DNA from: Catenulispora sp. GP43
Lineage (GTDB): Bacteria; Actinomycetota; Actinomycetes; Streptomycetales; Catenulisporaceae
Assembly (NCBI RefSeq): GCF_041260665.1
Contig: NZ_JBGCCT010000004.1
Location: 1-64,000 of the forward strand
Length of the DNA stretch: 64,000 nt
Direction of reading: 5' to 3'
Under the pieces are notes generated by a model, which was not told where the DNA came from, searched no databases, and saw only the letters and a program-made list of their open reading frames with translations. Position 1 is the first letter of the stretch; each line of letters opens with the position of its first letter. The position numbers were made by a program, and so were the translations under genes. This document shows positions 25,016 to 33,159 of this stretch, piece by piece.

Positions 25016-25432
25016 ATGACCGAATACCCCAACCCCAACCTCGACGCCAGGCGCGCACGCGGCATCGAGGCATACGCCCGGATATTCGGGCTGCCCGCAT
25101 CGGCCGTGCCCGCAGCCATGGCCGCCCGCGTCGGACCCGTCTTCGCCGAGGAGGCCTTCGCCTCCGCCGGCGGACCGGCATGGTCGCACGAGGGGCTGAC
25201 CGCCCGAGACCGTAGCATCGCCATCATCACGGCGCTGGCGGCCCAGGGCGTGTCCGGCGACCGCCTCGAAACCCACCTGCGGTTGGCGGGCGAGCACGGA
25301 ATCGACCACGGCGGACTCACGGCGCTGATGACACTGCTGGCCAACTACATCGGGTACCCGTATGCGTCTGCGGCGATGGAGTCGGTCGAGCGTGCGGCGG
25401 AATCCGGTCTGCTGCCGATCTCTGACGGTTAG
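25016..25432 (+). CDS. Carboxymuconolactone decarboxylase-family protein
   Basis: The 138-residue protein is an all-helical CMD domain: SHEGLTARDRSIAIITALAA and ETHLRLAGEHGIDHGGLTAL match the PcaC-type repeat. The CxxC pair of AhpD-like peroxidatic members is absent, so a thiol peroxidase role is unlikely and a gamma-carboxymuconolactone decarboxylase-like or unrelated hydrolase/lyase role is more probable. An AAAGGAG site precedes the ATG. There are no aromatic-catabolism genes beside it. Confidence 0.85.
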   Translation: MTEYPNPNLDARRARGIEAYARIFGLPASAVPAAMAARVGPVFAEEAFASAGGPAWSHEGLTARDRSIAIITALAAQGVSGDRLETHLRLAGEHGIDHGGLTALMTLLANYIGYPYASAAMESVERAAESGLLPISDG

Positions 25433-25506
25433 TACGGGGTTCCCCCTACCTCGAAAGCCATTGATCGGCATGGACGAACCAACGCGCATCCCATTGACTG
25501 GTCAAC

Positions 25507-26832
25507 GTGACAGAGGTGAGGCGCCAGCCCAGCGGTCGCGATGGTTTCGCCTGGCCGATCTATGAGTCCATGCTTGGCAACGGCCTGCGGGTGGTGGTCA
25601 GCCCCGACCCGGTGGCGCCGATCGTCGCGGTGAACCTCAGCTACGACGTCGGCTCCAGACATGAGCCGCCGGGCAGACACGGCTGGGCCAAGCTCGCCAG
25701 CAACCTCATGTTCGAGGGATCCGCTCATGTGGCCAAGGGGCAGCACTTCGAGTGGGTGACCGAGGCCGGCGGGGCCGCTATCAATGCCTCCAGCAGCCAG
25801 GACCGCAACAACTTCTACCAGGTCCTGCCCTCCTCGCAGCTGGAGCTGGCGCTGTGGCTGGAGGCCGACCGCATGGGCGGGCTGAGGCCGACCCAGGAGT
25901 CCCTCGACAACCAGCGCGAGGTCGTGAAGAACGAGCGGCGCCAGCGCTACTACGACCCGCCGTACGGCCGCTGGGTCGAATATGCCCTCGAACTCACCTT
26001 CCCCAACGGCCACCCGTACCAGCACCCCGCCATCGGCACAGAGGCCGAGCTGGATGCCTTGACGCTGCAGGACATCCGGCTGTTCCACGCCACCTACTTC
26101 GTCCCCAACAACGCCGTGCTCACCGTGGTCGGGGACGCATATCCCGACCAGGTCATCGAGCTCGCGGAACGCTACTTCGGCGGCATCCGCGCGGTTCCGG
26201 CCGTCCCGCCGGCGCCGGACGGGACGCTGCCGGGGCTGAAGATCGGCGCGGCGCACCGCCGCGTCGAGCACGACGGCAACGTCCCGCGCCCCATGACGTT
26301 CTTCATGTTCCGCGCACCTGATTCCCGGAGCGGCGACTACCCCGCGGTCGAGGTGCTGGCCGCCGTGCTGGGCCGCGGAAAGGGCTCGCGGCTGTGGCGC
26401 AAGCTCGTCGTCGAGGAGCGCCTCGCGCAGCGTGAGAACTCTTACGCATCGTCGTGGAACCTGGCGTACGGCGCATCGGCGATGTTCGGTATGGTCAGCC
26501 CGCTCGACGGCGTCGAGCCGGCCGACGTCGAGTACGAGTTCGTGAACGTGCTGGACCGCCTGGCCGATGGCTCCGTCCCCATCTCAGAACCCGAACTGTC
26601 CAGGGCGAAGGCCCTGCTGGCCAGCGACTGGCTCAACGGAGTGAGCGAGGTCGGGGGCCGTGCCGATCTCCTTGCGCAGTACGCGCTGCTGAAGGGCGAT
26701 CCGCGGATGATCTGCGAGTATCTGCCCGATCTGGCGGCGGTCACCGCCGAGGACGTGCACCGCGTAGCGGCGCTGGTACTCGCGCAGGACAACCGTGTGG
26801 CGATCGAGTACAAGGTCGCACCTCGCCGATGA
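25507..26832 (+). CDS. M16-family peptidase homologue lacking the zinc-binding motif
   Basis: A 441-residue two-domain M16 (pitrilysin/processing peptidase) fold protein: N-terminal domain from NGLRVVVSPDPVAPIVAVNL, downstream VVKNERRQRYYDPPYGRW, and the C-terminal domain with RGKGSRLWRKLV. In active members the HxxEH motif sits after EPPG; here the same place reads His58-Gly-Trp-Ala61-Lys62, so the catalytic Glu and second His ligand are missing. It probably works as a non-catalytic binding or partner subunit, though no catalytic M16 gene is seen nearby. The start is GTG 25507. Confidence 0.85.
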   Translation: MTEVRRQPSGRDGFAWPIYESMLGNGLRVVVSPDPVAPIVAVNLSYDVGSRHEPPGRHGWAKLASNLMFEGSAHVAKGQHFEWVTEAGGAAINASSSQDRNNFYQVLPSSQLELALWLEADRMGGLRPTQESLDNQREVVKNERRQRYYDPPYGRWVEYALELTFPNGHPYQHPAIGTEAELDALTLQDIRLFHATYFVPNNAVLTVVGDAYPDQVIELAERYFGGIRAVPAVPPAPDGTLPGLKIGAAHRRVEHDGNVPRPMTFFMFRAPDSRSGDYPAVEVLAAVLGRGKGSRLWRKLVVEERLAQRENSYASSWNLAYGASAMFGMVSPLDGVEPADVEYEFVNVLDRLADGSVPISEPELSRAKALLASDWLNGVSEVGGRADLLAQYALLKGDPRMICEYLPDLAAVTAEDVHRVAALVLAQDNRVAIEYKVAPRR

Positions 26833-26945
26833 GCGAGAACCAGTACCCTGCGATTCTTGTCCGACGTCCGGCAGGGCTGAAGCCGGCGCGCCACGCCGAC
26901 CCCGCTTCCGCCCGACAGGTGAAAGGCTCGGAACGCCATGATTGA
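26829..26945 (+). CDS. Possible 38-residue small ORF coupled to the M16 gene
   Basis: ATG 26829 overlaps the M16 stop (ATGA) and opens a 38-codon frame (MSENQYPAILVRRPAG and onward) ending inside the start of the next gene. Coupling favours translation, but there is no family match and no strong codon signal, so it may only be a translational bridge. Confidence 0.25.
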   Translation: MSENQYPAILVRRPAGLKPARHADPASARQVKGSERHD

Positions 26946-27627
26946 GATCTCGCCGCCGCCCCTCGACGATCGCGCCGTGACCATGGTCCCCGAGATCGTC
27001 ATCCGCGATACCGGGCAGGATCCCCCGGCCGTCGCGACGGCTCTGAACGGCCGGCTGCGGCTCGGCGGTCCGGTGTCGGCACCCGTCTCGGCGTCGTACG
27101 TCGCGGACGACGCCGAGCTGAAGTTGTTCGTCGAGGAGAAGTCCGCGCAGTACCGGTACGACCTCGTCCATCTGGCGCTGACCGTCACCACCGGACCCGG
27201 GCAGGACCGGTTCGAGACCGTGGTGATCCGGCTTCGCCTGTCCGCCGACGGCACCCAGGCACCGATCGCCTGGTCGATGAGGCCCGAGCGGGTCACCGGC
27301 GAGGCGAAGCTCTCGACGACGTGGCGACTCGGCCCGCAGCTCAAACTCTTCGCCGCGGGGGTGGAGCACACGGAGACGAAGACGGACGGGGCGTGCTACC
27401 TGGAGGCGCAGAACGACCTGCGACCTGATCCGGAGTGGACGCTGCACCGCATCCGGGGCAGGGAGATCAGCGGCGTCCATCGGCTGACCCTGATCGTGTG
27501 CAGCCCGGTCGGCACCGAGACCACCCTCAGCGGAGCCATCGACGCCACCGTGGTCCGCGGCAAGCGTCCATGGCGGGAACACGCTTCCCTGCCTAACCTG
27601 CTGACGCTCTCCGCTGTGCTAAAGTAG
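26938..27627 (+). CDS. Unrecognised beta-rich protein next to the conflict operon
   Basis: The 229-residue product has no signal peptide or transmembrane helix and an alternating hydrophobic pattern of beta strands (YDLVHLALTVTTG, FETVVIRLRLS, KLSTTWRLGPQLKLFAAGVE), suggesting one or two beta-sandwich domains. An ATG at 26938 follows GAAAGGC. It ends 75 bases before the EAD1-CHAT gene on the same strand, so it could be a partner or protease substrate of that effector, but I know no family for it and it may belong to the M16 transcript instead. Confidence 0.6.
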   Translation: MIEISPPPLDDRAVTMVPEIVIRDTGQDPPAVATALNGRLRLGGPVSAPVSASYVADDAELKLFVEEKSAQYRYDLVHLALTVTTGPGQDRFETVVIRLRLSADGTQAPIAWSMRPERVTGEAKLSTTWRLGPQLKLFAAGVEHTETKTDGACYLEAQNDLRPDPEWTLHRIRGREISGVHRLTLIVCSPVGTETTLSGAIDATVVRGKRPWREHASLPNLLTLSAVLK

Positions 27628-27702
27628 CGCTGCGTTACGGTGGGCGCGTCCAACCCTTTACAGCTCCTGAGCGGTCGGGCGAACGAGGGGGCGGAGCTGT
27701 GT

Positions 27703-28578
27703 ATGCCAGGGTTCAGCGACGAGGAGATCACAGCCCTCGCGACCGCCTTCGCGACCGGCTCCGGCGCCAAGCGGCTCCTGATCCGGTCCGGATTCCCGGC
27801 CGAGCACCTTCCATCGCAGACCACGATGACCGGGTACCAGTTCTGGTCGGAGATCAGCGAAGCGGTGGCGTCCGGGATCCTCGATGAGGGCCGGATCCGG
27901 ATTCTCACCACGGCCCTCGAGACGTACCCCTACAACCCGGTCTTCAAGAAAGCCATGGCCGAAGCACCGGCCGGGAGGTCACGACCGCTGCGGGTACTCG
28001 TGATGGGAGCCGGACTCGGCGCCACCGCCGCCACCGCCGCCACCGCCACCGGCGGCCCGGCCCGCGCGATCCGTGCCGACCAGGAGTCCAGGCTCCTGCT
28101 CAAGGTCCAGGAACTCGGGCACCTGGAGGTGGAGCTCCTCCCCGCGGCAACGATCGACGACCTGGTCTTCGACAGGGCCCGGCCCCCGGACGTCCTGCAT
28201 CTCATCTGCCACGGCGACCGCGGGGCGCTGGTGTTCGGGAACGAATTCGGCGATCCGCGCCGCGTCCCGGCGACCGCGATCGCGGATCTGATCAGGGCGT
28301 ATGCGGTACGCCTGCGCGGAGTGGTTCTCAACGCCTGCTCCAGCGGCGACTGCGCGGAAGTCTTCGCGCCGCTGGCCGACACCGTCATCGCCCACAAGGG
28401 CGCGGTGGACGACGACTGTGCACGATTGTTCGCGGAGGAGCTGTACCGGGCCATGCGAGGTTCCGCCGACCTCGCCGAGGCGGCCGGGATCGCGGCCACG
28501 CGGCTGGCGGTGGGCAGCGCTCAGTGCCCCGAACTCCGCGACGGCCTGGTGGTGCTGAGCCGGAATGAGGGCCGCTGA
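27703..28578 (+). CDS. EAD1-CHAT caspase-like effector protease
   Basis: A 291-residue two-domain protein. Residues 4-85 are an effector-associated domain 1 (EAD1) with the conserved ending ETYPYNPVF; an Ala/Thr linker follows; residues 95-290 are a CHAT (caspase/HetF/TPR-associated) peptidase domain with catalytic His170 (LHLICHGD) and Cys212 (LNACSSGD). EADs are death-domain-like adaptors that recruit effectors by like-with-like contact. ATG 27703 is chosen over an upstream start because it has GGCGGAG and begins exactly at the domain. It heads the run of overlapping conflict-system genes and ends 1 base before the propeller gene. Confidence 0.88.
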   Translation: MPGFSDEEITALATAFATGSGAKRLLIRSGFPAEHLPSQTTMTGYQFWSEISEAVASGILDEGRIRILTTALETYPYNPVFKKAMAEAPAGRSRPLRVLVMGAGLGATAATAATATGGPARAIRADQESRLLLKVQELGHLEVELLPAATIDDLVFDRARPPDVLHLICHGDRGALVFGNEFGDPRRVPATAIADLIRAYAVRLRGVVLNACSSGDCAEVFAPLADTVIAHKGAVDDDCARLFAEELYRAMRGSADLAEAAGIAATRLAVGSAQCPELRDGLVVLSRNEGR

Positions 28579-28579
28579 C

Positions 28580-31500
28580 ATGGCGACCCGGCCGGACAGC
28601 GGTCAGGCCCTGCGGGACTGGGCTGCGGCGCATGCGCGGACCGTGGGGCGGTCGGGGGTGGGGCCTGCTCCGTTGACCGCATTGAACTTCACGTTGAAGC
28701 GGAAGATGTTCATCGGCGAAGACCCGGACGACCCGGTGTCCGTCGCCTGGATACGCCATCAGCGGCAACTGCAACTCATAGTCTTGAGTGACTTCATCAG
28801 CGTTTGGGATGAGGAGGGCTCGTTCCTCCGTGAAGTCACGATGGACGAAACGCTTGGATTCAATCGCCCAGCCGATGTTCTCGGACACTTCCCCACCTCC
28901 GATCTGGTCGCCCTGAACGACGACTACGGAGAGATTTCGTGCGTCGTGGAGCCCGAATCCGGATCCTTGTTCATGGGTGAGGAGATGTCGACGACGTGGT
29001 GGCGCGACCCCCATTTCACACTCGGTGCGCGCGGGGTGTTGGGTGGCGCGATTTCCGTGGCCATCAGCTATGGTGGTTCACAAATCAAGGAAGACCGGCT
29101 GATCGGCCAACATCCCGACGCGTCCGACCTTCCGTGGATGATGGATTGGCTACCCGGACCCGGACTCCTCCCCCGGCTGGTCGCCATCGACGGCGTCGAC
29201 GGGCTCCACGTCTTCGACATGATCACCCTGAAACCTGCACGAGTCCTCGAAGTGGCAGGGGCCAGTGCCTTGGCCTGCGCACCGGACTCAGATCGTTCCA
29301 CACTGGCCGTCGGCGACATGGACGGCGTGATCCATCTCGTTGATGTCGACGCCGGCACCGTGGTCCACACATTGAGCCAGCCGGACAACTTCAACTCGGT
29401 CAATTCCCTGTCATGGTCGCCCGACCCTTTGCGTCCCCTCTTGGCAGCGGGCACGGAAGACGGCACGGTACGTCTGTGGAGTCCCGACTCGGGGCGATGC
29501 TTGGCAGTCCTCGAGCATCCGGAAGCCATCACCAGCGTGGCACTGACCATCGATGACGCCGGACGAATGCTGCTGGCCACCGGCTGCGAGGACGGCAACG
29601 CACGTATTTGGGTCAGCGACACCTCGGCGCCGCAGAGCACTGCCTCCTTTCCCACAGGAGCCGCGGATGGCAAGTTCACCCTCACAGAACGCGCCACCAC
29701 TGTCACCGATACCCAAATCATGGCGATGGCCTGGGAAGAAACATCCGACGGTGCACGACTGTTCACGGCCGGGACCATCGGATCCGCCTTCACCATCGAC
29801 GCGACGATGGTGGAGACACGGGATACGGCCCACAACCTGATTGCCGAGGTTCACAAGCTCGAAGCGAAGAACACCGGCATCCGCGCGTTGACCTCCAGAC
29901 ACCGTGCCGGAAGGTCTTTGCTCGCGACTGTCGACGCCACGCGTCAAGCCGCCAGCGTGCGCGTCAGGGAGTACGGCGACTCGATCATGACGACCTACGA
30001 GGAGCGAAGCCCCCACTCCGGGGACGACATCCACATCGCCTGGTCGCAGGATCGCACCTGGCCCCTGCTCGCCATAGCTCAGCCAGGTTCCGGTGAAGGG
30101 GACGGGGGCACCGACCTCAGCATCCGTAGTTCGCGCGGCTGGGGACCGGCATCCCGGGGGCGGCACACCGATTGGCGCGTCACCGCACTGTCCTGGTCTC
30201 ACCACCAGGTCAAGCCGTCGCTGGCCATCGGGGGCAAAGGCGGCCACCTCTCGATCTGGACACCGGACGACGGTAGGAAACCGAGCCTCGAATACGAGGT
30301 CAGCGGGTCCGTCACGCATCTGGGCTGGTCCCCCGATGGGGAACGCCCGCTATTGGCGGTGGCGACGGCCGTGCCGCACGCGGTGGAGATCTGGGACCCG
30401 GACGCCCGCACCCGTATTCGAACTCTGCTGCACCCGAACGACATCAAATCGATCGCCTGGTGGCAAAGCCGAGATGGCCTTCTGCTGTGCACCATGACTG
30501 GGGGCGGCTTCCTGCGCCTCTGGGAGCCGGTCACCGGCGAATGCGTGTATAACGACAACACCCTGCCGGTCTCGCGGAGAACCGCTGCCCTCCATCCGGA
30601 AGATCATCGACTGTGGTTGGCATCAGATACCCATTCGGGCCTGCGAATCTACGAACTCGCCCTAAAGAACACCGACGCGCCGCCCTCAGGACCCTACACA
30701 CCCCCGCCGGCAACCCTCTGGGCCGCCGCCCACGGCCTCGTATCCCTCGGCGCCGGCGGCCTGTGGACGCCCCTCGGCGTCCTCGCCGACACCCTCGCGC
30801 TCCTGGCGAGCGACCGCCCGCGGCTGCACGACCCGCGCCTGGCTCCCCTGGCCGGCCACCAGGGCCTGGCCAAGCTGCGCTCGCTGCGCTGGCCGGCGCC
30901 GGCCCGGGTCGGGCTGGCCGCGCTGCTGCTGGCCGCGCAGCATGCGGCGGAGCGGGCCGCGCCGACCGGGACGGCTCCGGGCGCTCAGGTGGAGGCGCTG
31001 GTCAAGGCGCTGGCCACGGCCGTCGGGCCGGTCTCGGCCGGTTCGTCCCCGGTCGGCGCGCTCACCGAGGCGGCCGATGCCGTCAGTGACAAAACCCTGA
31101 CGCTGCTGCGGATCCTCGGGCCCGAGGCGGTGGCCGCCGACCCGATACTGCCGTTGCGGCTCTCCGCCCATGTCCCGGAGCTTCCGGATCTACCACCGCA
31201 GCACACCACGGTGCTGCACAGTGATGAGCTCATCCGGCGGCACGACAGCACCGACCGCGCGGCCACGCCTGGGATCACGCCCGGTGTCGCCGGGGTGTCC
31301 CGGCACGGTCCGCTGCACGCCGCGTTGCCGACGCAGTTGGCCCTGCCCGATGACCTGCGCCTGGTCCGCTATGCCCGCGGCGAACTACTGCACCGCACAC
31401 ATCCCGCGCACCGGCCGCCGCCGAGCCGGTCGGTGGCCATGGTCCTGGACACGACCCCTGCGACGTTCGGCCGCTGCGAGGCGCTGCTGCGGCTGGCCGC

Positions 31501-31912
31501 GCACCTGGTCACCTCCATCGTCTGGCGCGCGGGGCACACCCCGAGCCTGGTCACGCTGACCGATCCGGACCGGGCCCGGGAGCTCGCCGAACCGGAGGAC
31601 CTGCTGGCGGTGTGGACCAGCCGCACCCTCGAGCCGCCTGATTTCCGGCGCGCCCTGAAGACCGCCGAGGGTACCGCGAAGGACCTCGTCGTCATCCTGA
31701 CGAACAGCCACGCCGTCCGCGACCGGCTCATGGTCGGCCGGACCACCCTCGGCTCGCGCTACCACCTGCTGACCGCGCACACGCCGACGTCCGCGCCGCC
31801 TCCCGCGGCGGTACACCCGAATCACCGGCAGCTGTTGACCACCACGAGCTCCGACCGGCTCATCGCGGTCCTGTCGGCCATCCTGGCGCAGAATCCGGAG
31901 GCGGCCCGGTGA
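28580..31912 (+). CDS. Beta-propeller (WD40-like) protein with C-terminal vWA-like domain
   Basis: This 1110-residue protein looks like the sensor/scaffold of the system. About residues 40-700 form WD40-type repeats (for example GTEDGTVRLWSPDSG, GCEDGNARIW, GGHLSIWTPDDG), enough for one or two propellers. A helical region (about 710-920) leads to a vWA-like domain from 950 (VAMVLDTTP, Asp957) in which the MIDAS motif DxSxS is degenerate. The propeller half has visibly lower GC and different codon use from the C-terminal half. ATG 28580 is preferred; ATG 28565 overlapping the CHAT stop is possible. Its stop overlaps the radical SAM start (GTGA). Confidence 0.82.
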   Translation: MATRPDSGQALRDWAAAHARTVGRSGVGPAPLTALNFTLKRKMFIGEDPDDPVSVAWIRHQRQLQLIVLSDFISVWDEEGSFLREVTMDETLGFNRPADVLGHFPTSDLVALNDDYGEISCVVEPESGSLFMGEEMSTTWWRDPHFTLGARGVLGGAISVAISYGGSQIKEDRLIGQHPDASDLPWMMDWLPGPGLLPRLVAIDGVDGLHVFDMITLKPARVLEVAGASALACAPDSDRSTLAVGDMDGVIHLVDVDAGTVVHTLSQPDNFNSVNSLSWSPDPLRPLLAAGTEDGTVRLWSPDSGRCLAVLEHPEAITSVALTIDDAGRMLLATGCEDGNARIWVSDTSAPQSTASFPTGAADGKFTLTERATTVTDTQIMAMAWEETSDGARLFTAGTIGSAFTIDATMVETRDTAHNLIAEVHKLEAKNTGIRALTSRHRAGRSLLATVDATRQAASVRVREYGDSIMTTYEERSPHSGDDIHIAWSQDRTWPLLAIAQPGSGEGDGGTDLSIRSSRGWGPASRGRHTDWRVTALSWSHHQVKPSLAIGGKGGHLSIWTPDDGRKPSLEYEVSGSVTHLGWSPDGERPLLAVATAVPHAVEIWDPDARTRIRTLLHPNDIKSIAWWQSRDGLLLCTMTGGGFLRLWEPVTGECVYNDNTLPVSRRTAALHPEDHRLWLASDTHSGLRIYELALKNTDAPPSGPYTPPPATLWAAAHGLVSLGAGGLWTPLGVLADTLALLASDRPRLHDPRLAPLAGHQGLAKLRSLRWPAPARVGLAALLLAAQHAAERAAPTGTAPGAQVEALVKALATAVGPVSAGSSPVGALTEAADAVSDKTLTLLRILGPEAVAADPILPLRLSAHVPELPDLPPQHTTVLHSDELIRRHDSTDRAATPGITPGVAGVSRHGPLHAALPTQLALPDDLRLVRYARGELLHRTHPAHRPPPSRSVAMVLDTTPATFGRCEALLRLAAHLVTSIVWRAGHTPSLVTLTDPDRARELAEPEDLLAVWTSRTLEPPDFRRALKTAEGTAKDLVVILTNSHAVRDRLMVGRTTLGSRYHLLTAHTPTSAPPPAAVHPNHRQLLTTTSSDRLIAVLSAILAQNPEAAR

Positions 31913-32931
31913 CCGCACCCACCTGGACGCCCGCGCTGCTCGGCACCGCGCACGGCGAGGGACGGATCCGGTGCGAGCTGTGCCCGCACGCCTGCGACCT
32001 GCGCGAGGGCCAGACCGGCTCCTGCCGGGTGCGGCGGAACCGAGACGGGGTGCTGGAGACGGCGACGTTCGCCTCGGCCGTGGCCCACGTCGACGCGATC
32101 GAGCGCAAGCCGCTGTACCACGTGCGGCCGGGTACCCGTGTCCTGACGACCGCCGCACCCGGGTGCACCTTCCGCTGCGATTACTGTGTCAACCACCGGC
32201 TCTCGCAGTACGGCCGCACGGGCGGCACCGGATGGGTCGGAGCACCTGCCGACCCGGCCGCTCTGGTCAGCAGGGCGATCGCGGAAAAGGCGGCCATAGG
32301 CCTGTCCTACACCGAACCGGGGTTGGCTCCCGAGCTCACCCTGGCCCTGGCCGAGCACGCCGCGCCGGCCGCCGTACCGCTGCTGTGGAAGAGCAACGGA
32401 TTCCTCACCGCGCAAGCCGTCGACCTGGTGGCCCCGGTGCTCGACGCGGTCAACATCGACATCAAGGGCGCCTCGGAGGCCGAGCACCGGCGGCTGACCG
32501 GCGCCGCGCTGCGTCCGGTCCTGGACGCGGTGGAACGCTTCCGGGCCGCCGGGGTGTGGGTGGAGATCAGCACCCCGCTGATCCCCGGCGTCTCCGACGA
32601 GCTGCATCAGCTTGCTGCGATATCCCGCGAGATCGCCGGCATCGACCCGGGAATGCCATGGCACCTCCTGCGTTTCACCCCGGACTTCCGCATGGCCCGC
32701 GCGGCGCCGACCACACCGGACCGGCTCGCCGCGGGCGTCCGGGTCGGGAACGAGGCCGGGCTCGCTTTCGTCTATGTCGAGCGGGCGCTGGACGCGGCGG
32801 GCCGCCGGACGCGGTGTCCTGACTGTACGACCGTGCTCGTGGAGCGCGGGATCTGGGAAACACGAGAGCTCCGGTTGATCGGCGGGACGTGCCCCGGGTG
32901 CGCACGGCCGATCCCCGGCAGGTGGGAGTGA
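31909..32931 (+). CDS. Radical SAM enzyme of the AmmeMemoRadiSam type
   Basis: A 340-residue radical SAM enzyme with the 4Fe-4S cluster motif Cys86-x3-Cys90-x2-Cys93 (CTFRCDYC), an N-terminal Cys-rich motif (CELCPHAC, Cys39) and a C-terminal zinc ribbon (CPDC and CPGC pairs). This layout, and segments such as SYTEPGLAPELTL and NIDIKGASEAEHRRLTG, are those of the PflA-like enzyme that accompanies AMMECR1/Memo proteins. Here there is no AMMECR1 or Memo gene; it is embedded in the conflict operon by GTGA overlap with the propeller gene, so it may modify one of the system's proteins. The true substrate is unknown. Confidence 0.88.
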   Translation: MTAPTWTPALLGTAHGEGRIRCELCPHACDLREGQTGSCRVRRNRDGVLETATFASAVAHVDAIERKPLYHVRPGTRVLTTAAPGCTFRCDYCVNHRLSQYGRTGGTGWVGAPADPAALVSRAIAEKAAIGLSYTEPGLAPELTLALAEHAAPAAVPLLWKSNGFLTAQAVDLVAPVLDAVNIDIKGASEAEHRRLTGAALRPVLDAVERFRAAGVWVEISTPLIPGVSDELHQLAAISREIAGIDPGMPWHLLRFTPDFRMARAAPTTPDRLAAGVRVGNEAGLAFVYVERALDAAGRRTRCPDCTTVLVERGIWETRELRLIGGTCPGCARPIPGRWE

Positions 32932-32937
32932 GCGCGG

Positions 32938-33159
32938 ATGAACACGGACGAGCCCGAGCACGCCTTCGTGGAATCGCTGCCGGACCTGATCGAGCCCGGC
33001 GAGTACGCCGCCCATCCCGGCGGCGGCCTGGTCCGGCTGCGGATCGTGGTGAGCGCCGACGGCGTGGAGGTGCTCGGGGACGCGATGCGGCCGGTCAGCA
33101 TCGAGGAACTGCTCGCCGCGCTCGGGGGCGGTCCGGTGGAGCAGATGCTATGCGGCTGA
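32938..33159 (+). CDS. 73-residue small protein between radical SAM and RING-like genes
   Basis: A short acidic protein with a strand pair (GLVRLRIVVSADGVEVLGD), a helix (SIEELLAALG) and a Gly63-Gly64-Gly65 followed by an eight-residue tail ending in Cys-Gly. It overlaps the RING-like gene by 10 bases. The family is unknown to me. Position beside an E1/E2/JAB set makes it a candidate tagged or tagging protein whose tail might be trimmed after the glycines, or a substrate of the adjacent radical SAM enzyme; both ideas are speculative because the helix directly before the glycines is unlike ubiquitin. Confidence 0.6.
   Translation: MNTDEPEHAFVESLPDLIEPGEYAAHPGGGLVRLRIVVSADGVEVLGDAMRPVSIEELLAALGGGPVEQMLCG

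Noticed and set aside
29068-29835. Minus-strand frame within the propeller gene
   Set aside because: Shadow frame; the plus strand shows clear WD40 repeats across the same bases.
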